Shown: positions 11,256-21,026 of the stretch, one piece after another | Numbering within the stretch: the first letter of the stretch is position 1 | How the letters are laid out: each line of letters begins with the position of its first letter | Assembly (NCBI RefSeq): GCF_011397635.1 | Contig: NC_064763.1 | Span: 23,945,437 to 24,009,436, forward strand | Direction of reading: 5' to 3' | DNA: 64,000 bases | Source of the DNA: Epinephelus fuscoguttatus | Taxonomy: Eukaryota; Chordata; Actinopteri; Perciformes; Serranidae | Notes under the pieces: generated by a model | Database searches by the model: none | What the model was told of the DNA's origin: nothing | Seen by the model: only the letters and a program-made list of their open reading frames with translations | Position numbers and translations under genes: made by a program

Positions 11256-11280
11256 CTGTGCACAGCACAAACAATGCATA

Positions 11281-12340
11281 TTATATGGTAATAATTAAAC
11301 ATGTAATCCTGCACAGCAGAGTTATTCATGTTTACATTAATCAATCAGCATTTTTAATGTCTAGGTAACAATGTTTGATATTACACAGATGGATGGTAGA
11401 TAAAGAAGATAGAAGGAGATATACTTTATTAATCCCTAAGGGTAAATTCTATTTTTTCACTCTATTTTCATATACACACAGGCCCAAAATACACACACAT
11501 GCACAAATTGTGGATGAATAGACATACATGCAGGCAGGCAGACTGACAGACATATAGATAGATAACATGAAAGAAATGAGATGACAAAATGTCTGTTTCA
11601 CTAAAATCATTCATTCATTCATTCATTCATTCTAACATGTAGACTCTTTACCCACTCAAAATGTACACTAAACCTGCCCAAAATATGACTGTGGCAAAAT
11701 ATTCACAATAACTGCTCATGAACTTACAAAACGATGGGACAAAAGACCTCAGTTTTAAAGTCACGTTACAAAACATGATGAATGAGTCACATAAAACAAG
11801 ATTTCATGTCAGTCTCAGCAAGAGAGGGACTGAAAAAGGGATTGACAGCTCTTTCACATGTGCAAAGTACTAAAATTAGCCATTGTTAACACTGACATAT
11901 AACTTTACATACAGCACATAACCTTAATGTAACGTACCGAACCTCAGCTAACGTTACTGTAATACAGTTAACGTTAGCAAACAACAGACCGAGACAGAAC
12001 AACAAAACTTGAGCATACTCTTTGCAATATTATACAGTTTGGCCAAATACTCATCTGAGAATCGTTAATTTTGTACTTAAAACTTACGTTTGACGAGTAT
12101 GACTCTTTGTTTACTGTGATAAAAAACACCGCGAAATGGAAAAAGCCCACTGCTCTCTGTTTACTGCTGCTGTTGTTCTGTCTGTCACTCACAGAGATAA
12201 CGTCTCCTTACTGTAAAGAAAGGGGGGAAACAGCGCCACCAAAATCCCACTTGTGGTCAAAATATATATTGCAGTGTTAGGGTAAGAACTACCGTTGAGA
12301 ATGAATGGAAAAGTTAAGGGAGTTAGTGTCTACTATACTC
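11281..12340. other. Upstream flank of the decayed transposon
   Basis: No gene was recognised. A motif CTTTATTAATCCCTAAGGG at about 11,421 resembles the 3' tail of a fish LINE (low confidence). An ATTC microsatellite lies at about 11,608-11,632. Bases 12,330-12,345 (TCTACTATACTCGCC) faintly resemble the reversed start of a tRNA-Asp gene, but too weakly to call. Confidence 0.3.
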
Positions 12341-12347
12341 GCCGCCC

Positions 12348-12384
12348 GCGCGAAAGGTCCCCGGTTCGAAACCGGGCGGAAACA
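12348..12384 (+). pseudogene. tRNA-Val 3' half
   Basis: GCGCGAAAGGTCCCCGG and the T arm through CGGGCGGAAACA match the 3' half of the tRNA-Val genes exactly. The 5' half and anticodon are replaced by sequence flanking the decayed transposon. This is the left breakpoint of the inner inverted duplication. The partner arm at 34,297 still has the whole tRNA gene. Confidence 0.8.
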
Positions 12385-12586
12385 ATGAATGATTTTTGTT
12401 ATTCACACGTTACAAACATGAAATCACCAAAATAAGCTTCCTAAAACATTAACGCTCTTTCTGGCGTTTCGTAATTGAAGTTGGCTAATCGTTGGTTGGT
12501 GGTGGTGTAGAGAAATGTCATTTCCAAGCCGTCACTAAACGCGGCCTTCAGAGGTAGTTGACAGAACTCCACTCATCGTCGGCGCC

Positions 12587-12646
12587 ATGTTGCAGCGCTG
12601 CAGAACCTCATTGAGAGTTGTGGTCTCCGAAAACTTAACGAATACG
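12587..12646 (+). CDS. Orphan 38-codon exon, first part (split by LINE)
   Basis: ATG opens MLQRCRTSLRVVVSENLTNT. A LINE then interrupts it, and it resumes at 17,512 with YFIDFFNHRGDWLSFRSL, ending at a strong splice donor TTG/GTAAGT (17,565/17,566). Ignoring the LINE, the frame is open. The same exon occurs at 20,715 (without the LINE), at 34,094-34,035 plus 29,122-29,069 (minus strand, LINE-split), and in two decayed copies. It starts about 200 bp past tRNA-Val. I do not recognise the protein; an N-terminal exon of a duplicated host gene is a reasonable inference. Confidence 0.35.
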
Positions 12647-12788
12647 AGTGCACGAGGAGTTGCTGCGACGGTGGCGCGGAGATTTAAAATTGTGTTTGAT
12701 AAAGAATCTCAGAAGATAATCGACAGAATTAACTTCGGTCGGTCGGGGAGGCTTTACTCGTGTTGCAGGAAATCTGGACCGAGACTCC

Positions 12789-13718
12789 ATGGCTGGGCAC
12801 AGCTGGTCCGGGAATGGGTCGGGCTCTGAGATAGGGCAAGACTGGAACAATGATGAGATGGAGCTGGAAGGAGATAAGGGACAGAAGAGGGGAGATCCGA
12901 ACCAGCAAGAAAGTTTGAGAGGAGGAAACACTCACAAGAGGCAGAGAAGTGAGGTAGGTGTGAGTTTGGATGAAAGTGTGAAAGGGAGAGGTTTAGCCCA
13001 GAGGGAGGGCAATAAGCTGGTGGTGATCTTACGCTTTGGGGAGGCTGAGCAGAAAAAGATGAAAGCTATTAATCCACTGATGCTAACAAAAGACCTAGGC
13101 AGACAGCTGGGGGAGATCAAATTTGCTAAAGTGCTACCTGATGGGAATCTCCTGGTGTCATGCTCAGATGAGGGACAAGTAGAAAAAGCTAAGGGTATGA
13201 AAGAGGTAGTGACGCTAAAGGTGGTTCAGTCTGGGAGGGTGGGGGAGCGCAGGACAGGTGGTTGTAAGGGAGTGATAGCAGGGGTGCCCTTATGTTTGAA
13301 AATGGAGGCACTGCAGGAGAATCTGGTGGGGGGAAAGATCCTGAGGGTGGAGAGGTTGCAGAGGACGAGAGAGGGGGTGAAAACGGACAGTGAGGCGGTT
13401 TTGCTTGAATTTGAGGGGCAGGTGCTGCCTGGTAGAGTGCTGCTGGGTTTTGTAAACTATCCAGTCAGGGCTTATGTGCCAAGTCCGCTGAGATGTTACA
13501 ACTGCCAGCGGTTTGGCCATAAGGCCCAGAACTGTAAGGAGGAGAGGAGGTGTGCCAGATGTGGAGGGGGCCATGGCTATGGGGAGTGTGGAAATGGGGT
13601 GCTGCCCAAGTGTTGTAACTGTGGGGGAGATCATAATGTGGCGTTTGGGGGTTGTGAGGTTTTAAGGAGGGAGTCACAAGTCCAAAAGGTGAGGGCTGAG
13701 GGAGGACTCTCATCTTGA
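12789..13718 (+). CDS. LINE ORF1 (gag-like, CCHC zinc knuckles)
   Basis: 309 codons starting MAGHSWSGNGSGSEIGQDW. It has a charged N-terminus and a central RRM-like region. At the C-terminus are CYNCQRFGHKAQNC, CARCGGGHGYGEC and CCNCGGDHNVAFGGC knuckles. The product would bind LINE RNA. The frame is open here, whereas the inverted copy at 33,221-33,892 plus 32,951-33,163 is broken near a C homopolymer. Confidence 0.75.
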   Translation: MAGHSWSGNGSGSEIGQDWNNDEMELEGDKGQKRGDPNQQESLRGGNTHKRQRSEVGVSLDESVKGRGLAQREGNKLVVILRFGEAEQKKMKAINPLMLTKDLGRQLGEIKFAKVLPDGNLLVSCSDEGQVEKAKGMKEVVTLKVVQSGRVGERRTGGCKGVIAGVPLCLKMEALQENLVGGKILRVERLQRTREGVKTDSEAVLLEFEGQVLPGRVLLGFVNYPVRAYVPSPLRCYNCQRFGHKAQNCKEERRCARCGGGHGYGECGNGVLPKCCNCGGDHNVAFGGCEVLRRESQVQKVRAEGGLSS

Positions 13719-14111
13719 ATGGACCTTGAATATATTGTAGTGGAGATATGGGATAAAGGAGTGGAGATGGTGGTGATTAACTACTATAATCCTTGTAAGA
13801 GGCTGGAGTTAGAGCGATTGTTAGAGGTTAAGGGACAGGATAGAAGTCGGGGGGTTGGGTGCGCTGACTTTAATGCTCACAGCACTCGGTGGGGGGGATT
13901 TCAGACAGATGTGAATGGAGCAAGGATAGAAGAACTAATGGACGAGAGAGAATTAGTGTGCCTTAATGATGGTTGGGGAACTAGGTTAAAATGGGCGACT
14001 GGTAATGAGTCTGTGTTGGACCTGACATTGGTTTCTGCCCCGCTCGCTGGGGTGAGTCAGTGGGAGGTTTGGTCTGAGTCTACTGTAGGTAGTGATCACT
14101 ATCACTATTAG
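13719..14111 (+). pseudogene. LINE endonuclease remnant, copy 1
   Basis: It encodes the C-terminal half of an APE-type endonuclease. Visible pieces are VINYYNPCKRLELERLL, CADFNAHSTRWGG, LDLTLVSAPLAG and VGSDHY. The N-terminal half with the first catalytic Asn and Glu is absent. Translation begins immediately after the ORF1 stop. Confidence 0.7.
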
Positions 14112-14736
14112 GTGAGGCGGACTGGAGTTTATTTAAGATGACTAGTGAAGAGATTTTAGGTAAGATTGACTTATTGGTGGATGTTGATGAGGTAAATAAG
14201 GGGTTCTCATCGGGGGTTATAGAGGCAGCAGAGAGAACGATACCTCAGAGTAGGGGTGGGAGGGAGGAAGCTGGTCCCAAGGTGGTCTGAGGAGTGTCAG
14301 CAGGCGGTGAGGGAAAGGAATAGGGCATTTAGATTAGTTAAGAAGACACTTTCCCAACAGCACCTGTTCCAGTATAAAAGAGCCCAGGCACTTCTGAGGA
14401 AGATAGTGAGGAGGGCAAAGAGAGCAGCCTGGAGGGGGGTATTGTAGTGGAATAGGGCGGACAACGCCAGTGGGAGAAGTGTGGGGGATGATAAAGAAGA
14501 TGGGGGGAGACAGGAGAGAATGGGGATACCCAGTGTTGGTGTGTGGTGAAGAGACAGCAATATCAGATGGGGAGAAGGCAGAACTTATGGCCAGATCTTT
14601 CTCTAAGGTGCATGATCTGAAGAATCTGTCTGAAGAAGGAATAAGGAGGAGGGAAGCTACCTTGAGTTTCCATCCAGGTGTGGTAGGTAGGAAGGAGAGG
14701 GGAGGATATTCTTGATGAACCTTTACATTAGCAGAG

Positions 14737-15522
14737 ATGGTAAGAGTTATAAATAAGTCCAAGCTCACTTCTCCTGGAAAAGATAGGGTGTGTTATAAAA
14801 TGCTGCAAAACCTGGGGGATGAGGCTTTGGGGGCGTTGTTGTATATCTACAACAGAGTGTGGGAGGAGGGGAAACTGCCGCAGGGGTGGAAAGAAGCAGT
14901 GGTGGTGCCGGTCCGGAAACCAGGAAAGGACCCTACATTACCATCTAGCTACAGACCAATAGCTTTGACTTCTAATATTTGCAAAGTGATGGAGAGGATG
15001 GTGACAGACAGGTTATATTATGTGCTGGAGAGGAGAGGTGTAATGGTGGGATATCAGTGTGGTTTTAGGAGAGGAAGAAACACCATGGATGCTGTGATTA
15101 GACTAGAGGATGAGGTAAGGAGAGCCCAGGCTAACAAGGAGTCAGTGATAGCTGTATTTTTTGATACAGAGAAGGCTTATGGCATGATGTGGAGAGAAGG
15201 TCTGCTGATAAAATTGCACAAGTTGGGAATAGATGGGAGAATGTTTAATTGGATTAGAGATTTTTTAACTGACAGAAAGATTCAGGTTCGGATTGGCTCT
15301 GTTTTGTCCAGTCAGTTCCAGATCAGTAACGGACTCCTCAGGAGTGTCATCAGTCCTCTTCTCTTTACTGTCATGATTAATGACATGTTTGCTGGGGTAC
15401 AGGGGGACATAGGGAGGTCCCTATTTGCTGACGATGGGGCTCTCTGGAAAAGGGGGAGATGTGTGGAAAATGGGGTAAGGAAGGTGCAGGAAGCAATAGA
15501 TGAAGTGGAGCAGTGGGGTTGA
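14737..15522 (+). pseudogene. LINE reverse transcriptase region, copy 1
   Basis: Reverse transcriptase motifs read LPSSYRPIALTSNICKVMER, GFRRGRNTMDAV, VFFDTEKAYGMMWREGL, SVISPLLFTVMIND and SLFADDGALW. Compared with copy 2, the expected TPQG before SVISPL is altered. The frame is lost after residue 261, so it cannot make the full ORF2. Confidence 0.8.
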
Positions 15523-15910
15523 AATGGGGCTGCAGGTTCTCAGTGGAGAAGACGAGACTGTGTTCTTCACGAGGAAGAAGGTGGAGGATGGTCTCAAGCT
15601 CAGGTTATATGGGCAAGAGCTGGAGAGGGTTGAGTCTTTTAAGTATTTGGGGTGGTATTTGATGCTCGCCTGACGGGAAAGCCATGTTAAGAGGATAGGA
15701 GAAAGGGAAAAAGGTGTTGAATGTGACGAGGTGCTTAACAGGTAGGAGTTGGGGGCTAGTTGTGAGGCTTTGAGGGCATGGACTATTGCTGTTTGGTGTA
15801 TGGGTGTGCCCAGACACACCTCAGGAAGCTGGATGTGCTTCAGGCCCAGGCTTTAAGGATCTGCAGTGGGGCATTTAAGTCTTTGTCAGTATCTGCTCTG
15901 CAAGTGGCCA

Positions 15911-16074
15911 TGAATGAAATGCCACTGGAAATAAGAAGGGGACAGCTGATGGCTAATTATTACTGGTCTAGTTTGCAGGGACATGGAGACTCTGAATGAA
16001 ATGCCACTGGAAATAAGAAGGGGACAGCTGATGGCTAATTATTACTGGTCTAGTTTGCAGGGACATGGAGACTC
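15911..16074 (+). repeat. 82-bp tandem duplication inside LINE copy 1
   Basis: The segment starting TGAATGAAATGCCACTGGAA occurs twice with a period of 82 bp (first copy at 15,911, second at 15,993). Copy 2 has it once. Since 82 is not a multiple of three it shifts the ORF2 frame. It arose after the inverted duplication. Confidence 0.9.
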
Positions 16075-16882
16075 TCACCCTACTGTGGGGGTGCTAAGGG
16101 ACTGCTGGGAGAATGGAAAGAGTAGAAAGAAGAACTTTGGCCGAGTCGGTAAGGATGTGGCAGGAGAGTTTGGAGTAGGGGGGTTACGGTTATGCCCATC
16201 GGTGGTGTACCCAGTCGTGGCTCCCTGGATGTTGAAGTGGCCTGTAGTAGATTGGCGGCTGTTGGAGGAGAAAAAGACTGGAAGAGGGGTGGATTTGGTA
16301 GGGGTCTTTAAGAGTCTCACTCAGGTATCTTATAGGGATTTTACTCTGATATTTACAGATGGATCGAAGGACATGGAGACCGGGGTGACAGGGTTTGGAG
16401 TAGTTGTTCCAGAGAAGGGGGTGGCACTTAACAGGAGGACTACGAACAGACTGAGTGTGTACACTGTGGAGATGGTAGCTGTGCTGATGGCGCTCAGATG
16501 GGCTGAGCATGCTCGGGTGGAGAGGGTGTTAATATGCTGTGACTCGGCTTCAGTGTTAACTAGCTTAAGGTCCTTCCATTCTGGAAGCAGGCAGGGCTTG
16601 CTATATGAAATTTTGATGTGTGTGACTCGGTGTGTGAGTCAGGGTAGTATTGTGAGATTTCTGTGGGTTCCTGCACATGTAGGAGTGGGGGGCAATGAAG
16701 AGGCAGATGCGTTAGCTAAGAGGGCTCTAAAGAAGGAGAGAGTAGATATGCATATTAAGATTAGTAAAGCAGAGGCAAAGGAGATAATTTGGGAAACGGC
16801 AAATCAGCTGTGGCAGGCTAGATGGGATAAGGAAGAGAAGGGTCGGCACTTCTACCAAGTGCAGCGTAGTGTTAAAGGTTAA
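15983..16882 (+). pseudogene. LINE RNase H region, copy 1
   Basis: An open stretch of 299 codons. It includes RNase H motifs FTDGSKD, YTVEMVAVLMALRWAEH, ICCDSASVLTSL and VPAHVGVGGNEEADALAKRA. The following piece at 16,921-17,205 has the CCHC motif CEGCGEEEESVEHVLLWC. Together these are the ORF2 C-terminus, split by a frame break near 16,880. Confidence 0.8.
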
Positions 16883-17511
16883 AGTGTTAAAGTGGCAGCA
16901 GGAGGGATGAAATAGTATGGATGAGGCTAAGGTTGGGACACTGTGCGCTGAATAAAACACTGAAGATGATAGGGAGGCACCAGTCAGGGTTATGTGAGGG
17001 GTGTGGGGAGGAGGAAGAATCAGTGGAACATGTATTGCTGTGGTGTAGGGCAGATGAAGAACATAGGAGGAAGATGAGGGACAAGATGAGCATGTTTGGG
17101 TTCCTGGGATTTGAGCCAAAGGATATACTCAGTGAGGGCAGTGGGGCTAAATTGAAGATGGTGGTGGAGTTTCTGAAGAGCATAGGGGTGTATGACAGAA
17201 TATAAGGATAAGGGATGTAGGAAATATGTAACTATTATTATTATTATTATTTATTTATTTAATTATATTATTATTTAACTAATTTAGTTTTTTTTTAATT
17301 TTATTTATTTGTATTTTTATTTATTTATTTATTTTGTTAGTTAATTAAACAATTTATTTCTATTTATTTACTTAGGGCAAGGAAATGAGCAAGTAGGGTT
17401 ATTGGAGCATGACCCACACCCGGGTCAGAAGGTGGTGGTAATGCCCGTTGTAAAGGTGGCCAACCGCCGTTAAACTCCACGAAGAAGAAGAAGAAGAACT
17501 TAACGAATACG

Positions 17512-17565
17512 TACTTTATTGACTTCTTCAACCACCGAGGCGACTGGTTATCCTTCCGGTCTTTG
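17512..17565 (+). CDS. Orphan exon, second part, ending at a splice donor
   Basis: It continues the exon that starts at 12,587, encoding YFIDFFNHRGDWLSFRSL up to TTG/GTAAGT. The sequence after it (17,566-18,030) resembles a promoter-proximal intron without further coding signal and is repeated inverted at about 28,600-29,068. Confidence 0.35.
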
Positions 17566-18029
17566 GTAAGTGCTCATATTTAGCCTCTCTGTGCTTAAAT
17601 ACTTCTGTCCACTGCCGGCTGTGGTAAGCTAACGTTCCTCTGAGAGGAGGCTAATGTTAGCATTAACGTGTGTGTTTTTGCAGCCTCGTAAACAGGTCAG
17701 GATGCTCTCTGTTAGCTAACTTCACTGACTATTATTAAGCTGTTTCACGCACTACCCTGTAAAGTACCATATTAACTGGTGTATTTTACTGCCACAAGCT
17801 GCAGTTGATACCACTATGTTAAGACTGACATCTAGTGATGAAGGATGTGTACTGTTTCATCACCAACTTTTTTGAGCTTGTGATGCAGTGATCCATTATT
17901 TTCCCCTCTAGGAAGCTTAAAAGTAAAAATCATCACATTATGTGTATCGTGTATTTGTTTTTCCTCTTGCTTACAACTGACTGAAATAATCAGGCCTAAA
18001 ATAACAAGCATTTTATGGCTGTATGGTAG

Positions 18030-18640
18030 TGTTTCTGCCACTTTATAAGGTACACCTGTTCACCTGCCCATTAATGCAAATAGGTAATCAGCCAATCCCG
18101 TGAAAGCAACACAATGCATTTAGGCATGTAGACATGGTGAAGACGAGCTGCTGAAGGTCAAACCGAGCATCAGAATGGGGAAGAAAGGTGATTTAAGTGA
18201 CTTTGAACGGGGCATGGTTGTTGGTACCAAACAGGTTGGTCAGAGTATTTCAGAAACTACTGATCTACTGGGATTGTCACCACAACCATCTCTAGGGTTT
18301 ACAGAGGATGGTCTGACAAAGAGAAGATATCCAGTGTTGATGCCAGAGGTCAGAGGAGAATGGCCAGACTGGTTCAAGATGATAGAAAGGCAACAGTAAC
18401 TCAAATAACCACTTGTTACAACCAAGGTCTGCAGAAGACCATCTCTAAACCAACAACACGTCCAACCTTGAAGCAGATGGGCTACAGCAGCAGAAGACCA
18501 CACCAGCTGCCACTCCTGTCAGCTAACAACAGGAAACTGAGGCTACAGCTCACACAGGCTCACCAAAACTGGACTTGCCTGGTCTGATGAGTCTGGATTT
18601 CTGCTGCAACTTTCAGATGGTAGGGTCAGAATTTGAGACA
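18030..18640 (+). mobile_element. Truncated Tc1-like transposon, second copy
   Basis: A 5' terminal repeat remnant (CCACTTTATAAGGTACACCTGTTCA) is followed by GKKGDLSDFERGMVVG-type sequence from 18,175 and, in another frame, MARLVQDDRKATVTQITTCY. The sequence IEDWKNVA is deleted, and homology ends at DGRVRI. The first ~215 bp are part of the inner inverted duplication (its partner is at 28,383-28,600). Confidence 0.8.
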
Positions 18641-19400
18641 TGAAAATGAAATGAATCTGTTAGATTAAAAACAGGTTTTGTAGCAAAAGAAAATGTGTAA
18701 CACAAAAGTAAGGTATCAAAGAAAGATAATATCAGAAAAACTATGGAAAATATCCATCATGCTTGTCCAAAGTCACATCTTCAAATGACTTGTGTAGGCA
18801 CACCAAACATCTAAAAGACAAATATATAACTTAAAATTATATAAAATCAGAGAAACAACAAGTCCTCACATTCAAGAAGCTGGAACTGGAGACCTGTTGC
18901 TTATAAGCAACTTCAGCAATGAAGAGTTGCTCAAAATTGTTAATTTTATTACATATTAATTGACATTCAGTGGCAAACTGTTAGTTTGTTAGGTTCAATA
19001 CGATCCAAGGCAAATATGAAATGAGGTGATTCTACTATATTTCAGTGAAGTTGTTGCTGACTTAAAGTCCATGTTCTGTGTTTACTGACAGACTGAGAAG
19101 ATGTCACAGTGATGCAGTGACAGCAGAGGATGTCAGCTTGTCTGAAGGACGAAAGAAGTTTCTGGATTTCCTCTGGAGGGACTGGGAGTGGTATCCACCA
19201 TGGGGTTAGGTATCCAGAGGACGCAGTCATGTTCCCTGAGTCAGAAGATTTAGATCTGCGTCTGCTGACAAACACTGTGATGCAGAAGCTTTGCTGAAAC
19301 AATGATTAAGTCCAAGACATATTTCTTGTTCGACATCATCAGTGCTCATTATCATTATAATGACAAATAATAATATGGTCAGTCAGGCTTCAGACTGATG
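18641..19400. repeat. Direct repeat R1 (empty Harbinger target)
   Basis: It is nearly identical to 21,797-22,408 plus 26,550-26,690, but uninterrupted: ATGTTCCCTGAGTCAGAAG at about 19,228 is the unoccupied Harbinger target. A third partial copy lies at 27,584-27,785. A plus-strand stretch reads GRKKFLDFLWRDWEWYPPW but is short; I cannot assign it. Confidence 0.8.
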
Positions 19401-19435
19401 TTAGGACCGCCCACCTTATTACCATACAGACACAG

Positions 19436-19735
19436 AAATGTATGAATAAATAAATGAGGAAATGTGGAAATACAGAAATAAATGAATAAATAAATGTAGA
19501 TATAAATAAATAAATAAAAAATGTAGAAATGTAGAAATACATCAATAAATACGGATATAAATGTGGAAATGCAGAAATAAAAAATAAGTGAATAAATAAA
19601 TACATACATACATACATACATACATAAATAAATACATGTAAAAATGTGGAAATAAAAAAATGTAAATATTTTTATTCTTTTATTCATGTATTATTTATTT
19701 CCACATTTATTTATTTAATTCCATACCATATTATG
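19436..19735. repeat. AAAT-rich low-complexity tract
   Basis: Interrupted AAATAAATGTGGAAATACAG-like units about 10-30 bp long, plus a CATA run at 19,600-19,625. The open frames across it are compositional artefacts. Confidence 0.85.
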
Positions 19736-19828
19736 CTTACTTTCTGTCTGGGGACAAGATATATGTGTGGTTGGTTTTTCAGTACAACCATGTGTGAATT
19801 GCAAGCATCGTGAAGAAAACGTAAAGAA

Positions 19829-19900
19829 CTCCCCGTCGGGGAATCAAACCCCAGTCTTCTACATGACAGGCGGAGGTACTGTCCACTATACTAACGAGGA
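19829..19900 (-). pseudogene. Degenerate tRNA-Asp gene
   Basis: It has the full length and GTC anticodon of the Asp genes but differs at several positions. The B box core GTTCGATTCC reads GTTTGATTCC, and the 3' side of the anticodon stem is changed, giving a mismatch. Probably inactive. It is divergent from the tRNA-Val at 20,522, in the same cassette layout as 35,412-36,463. Confidence 0.75.
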
Positions 19901-20191
19901 GAGATATGGAATGTTATGTGAGAAACTACTGGCTAGCTACTCGCTAACAATGAGGTGAGCTAATTGTTAACGAGTGAACATGTTCCCAGCTACAGTTCAG
20001 AGCCGGTAAGCTGTCACTGGGAGAGAGGGAACATAAAACAACACTACTAAAGCAAATTAACTTATTAAAACAGCTCATAAACAACTGAGAAGCACGAATT
20101 AAGTACTTGAAACGTTGAACCCCACTCATGTTTGATGATATTCCTTAAAAAAAGTGGCACGTGAAATTCACTGGTGAAATGTGAGACCTAC

Positions 20192-20350
20192 CTGAAATAT
20201 AGCAGCCCACTGTTCAAACCACCACACGCAGTGACACCAGTCTAACTTGAGGTCGCCTCTACCACGGTAGTCTCTGAGATCCTCCTGCAGTCCCACAAGA
20301 GGTGCTCCTGAGCCCCAGGGTGCAGGACCTTGAAGGCAGCACAGCAGTCC
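20192..20350 (-). pseudogene. Captured transposase exon, internally deleted
   Basis: A minus-strand copy of the RDCC exon between the degenerate tRNA-Asp and tRNA-Val. Both ends are recognisable (GCAGTCCC and the CAG/GTAGGT donor). The middle NLANNSASRNK portion has been lost, so it is the most decayed cassette copy. Confidence 0.6.
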
Positions 20351-20521
20351 CCTGCTTCAGCAAAATAATGTAGATAGAAATGTAGATTAAATGGGCTGTG
20401 TTGTCGTTACTATGAGGAACACACGTATTGAGGTTCAATAGAGTTTTTCAACATTTGGCTCTTATGACAGTAAATGTTGCTGATCCCATTTTCCTGTTTG
20501 TCCCGGAATGCAGCAATATGG

Positions 20522-20594
20522 GTTTCCGTAGTGTAGTGGTTATCACGTTCGCCTCACACGCGAAAGGTCCCCGGTTCGAAACCGGGCGGAAACA
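20522..20594 (+). tRNA. tRNA-Val (anticodon CAC)
   Basis: Sequence identical to the gene at 741-813, with intact A and B boxes and anticodon CAC. TTTT follows about 10 nt after the 3' end. The orphan MLQGC exon begins 120 bp downstream, closer than in the other cassettes because part of the spacer is deleted. Confidence 0.95.
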
Positions 20595-20714
20595 ATAAAT
20601 GATTTTCATTATTCACATGTAACAAACATGAAATCACCAAAAAAGCTTCATAAAACATGTCACTAAACGCGGCCTTCAGAGGTAGTTGACAGAACTCCAC
20701 TGATCGTTGGCGCC

Positions 20715-20817
20715 ATGTTGCAGGGCTGCAGAACCTCATTAAGAGTTGTGGTCTCCGAAAACTTAACAAATATGTACTTTATCGACTTCTTCAACCACCG
20801 GGGCGACTGGTTATTCT
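20715..20817 (+). CDS. Orphan exon without the LINE (empty site)
   Basis: It encodes MLQGCRTSLRVVVSENLTNM and continues directly to YFIDFFNHRGDWLF. It therefore preserves the pre-insertion state of the site where the LINE sits at 12,647 and 34,034. The splice-donor end is lost to an inserted repeat (20,818-21,026). Confidence 0.35.
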
Positions 20818-21026
20818 ATAGATATTTTTATGGGCGTGTTACACCAAAACCTGTTTCCCCCTGGCAATATTTTTGCAAGCGCACCGTTGCTGTGGCACCC
20901 CCCAGAACGACTGTGATGTGTTGAAAGAAGTACAAGCAGCCGGGGCGGTTTTTTCTCCAATCTCAAAGTGAGAGTCGGCCCAGCCAGACCTTTCTTTTCT
21001 TGAGAAAGGTCTGGTGAGCGAGACTA
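20818..21026. repeat. Small MITE-like insertion
   Basis: A block of about 210 bp ending in the hairpin CCAGACCTTTC...GAAAGGTCTGG (about 20,982-21,014). It separates the orphan exon from the Tc1 fragment. It resembles short non-autonomous elements common in fish; the family is not determined. Confidence 0.45.

Larger units (their letters stand above)
4600..11280 (-). mobile_element. Decayed multi-exon DNA transposon, DUF6729/ExoX-C type
   Basis: From right to left, minus-strand exons encode several parts. First is an ExoX-C-like segment with the motif FGKYKGKPYRWLLENDVGY (10,542-11,255). Next come several micro-exons of Pro/Ala/Ser-rich linker. Then follow a Cys-containing DUF6729-like region (7,625-8,740), a DDE-like core (about 6,000-7,348) and a C-terminal region with CLACGQP and LCRFCHRP cysteine pairs (4,656-5,695). 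I know this domain order from uncharacterised, high-copy fish proteins that look transposon-encoded; the superfamily name is uncertain. Splice sites are consistent, but at least five frame breaks show the gene is dead. I could not define terminal repeats. Fragments of the element are scattered through the tRNA cassettes. Confidence 0.6.
12647..17496 (+). mobile_element. I/Nimb-like LINE, copy 1
   Basis: A non-LTR retrotransposon with a gag-like ORF1 (CCHC knuckles), an endonuclease part, a reverse transcriptase with FADDGALW, an RNase H domain, a C-terminal CCHC motif, an AT-rich tail and a terminal (GAA)n run. It is flanked by 15-bp target duplications AACTTAACGAATACG (12,632-12,646 and 17,497-17,511). 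The RNase H domain places it in the I group; I/Nimb is my best guess. The N-terminal part of the endonuclease is missing in both copies, and several frame breaks are present, so this copy is inactive. The unoccupied site is visible at 20,760. Confidence 0.85.
12350..18245. repeat. Inner inverted duplication, left arm
   Basis: About 5.9 kb that is highly similar, in reverse complement, to 28,383-34,333. It contains a tRNA-Val end, the orphan MLQRC exon, a LINE with identical target duplications, about 500 bp of flank and the start of a Tc1 copy. The two arms differ by scattered substitutions, a few indels and one 82-bp tandem duplication. They therefore arose by recent segmental duplication and not by separate insertions. 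Confidence 0.85.

Noticed and set aside
12330-12347. Reversed tRNA-Asp start joined to the tRNA-Val half
   Set aside because: Only a partial match over about 22 nt; too weak to separate from chance.
19379-19687. Open frame rich in FYIYLFIYFCIS on the minus strand
   Set aside because: It is produced by the AAAT low-complexity tract.
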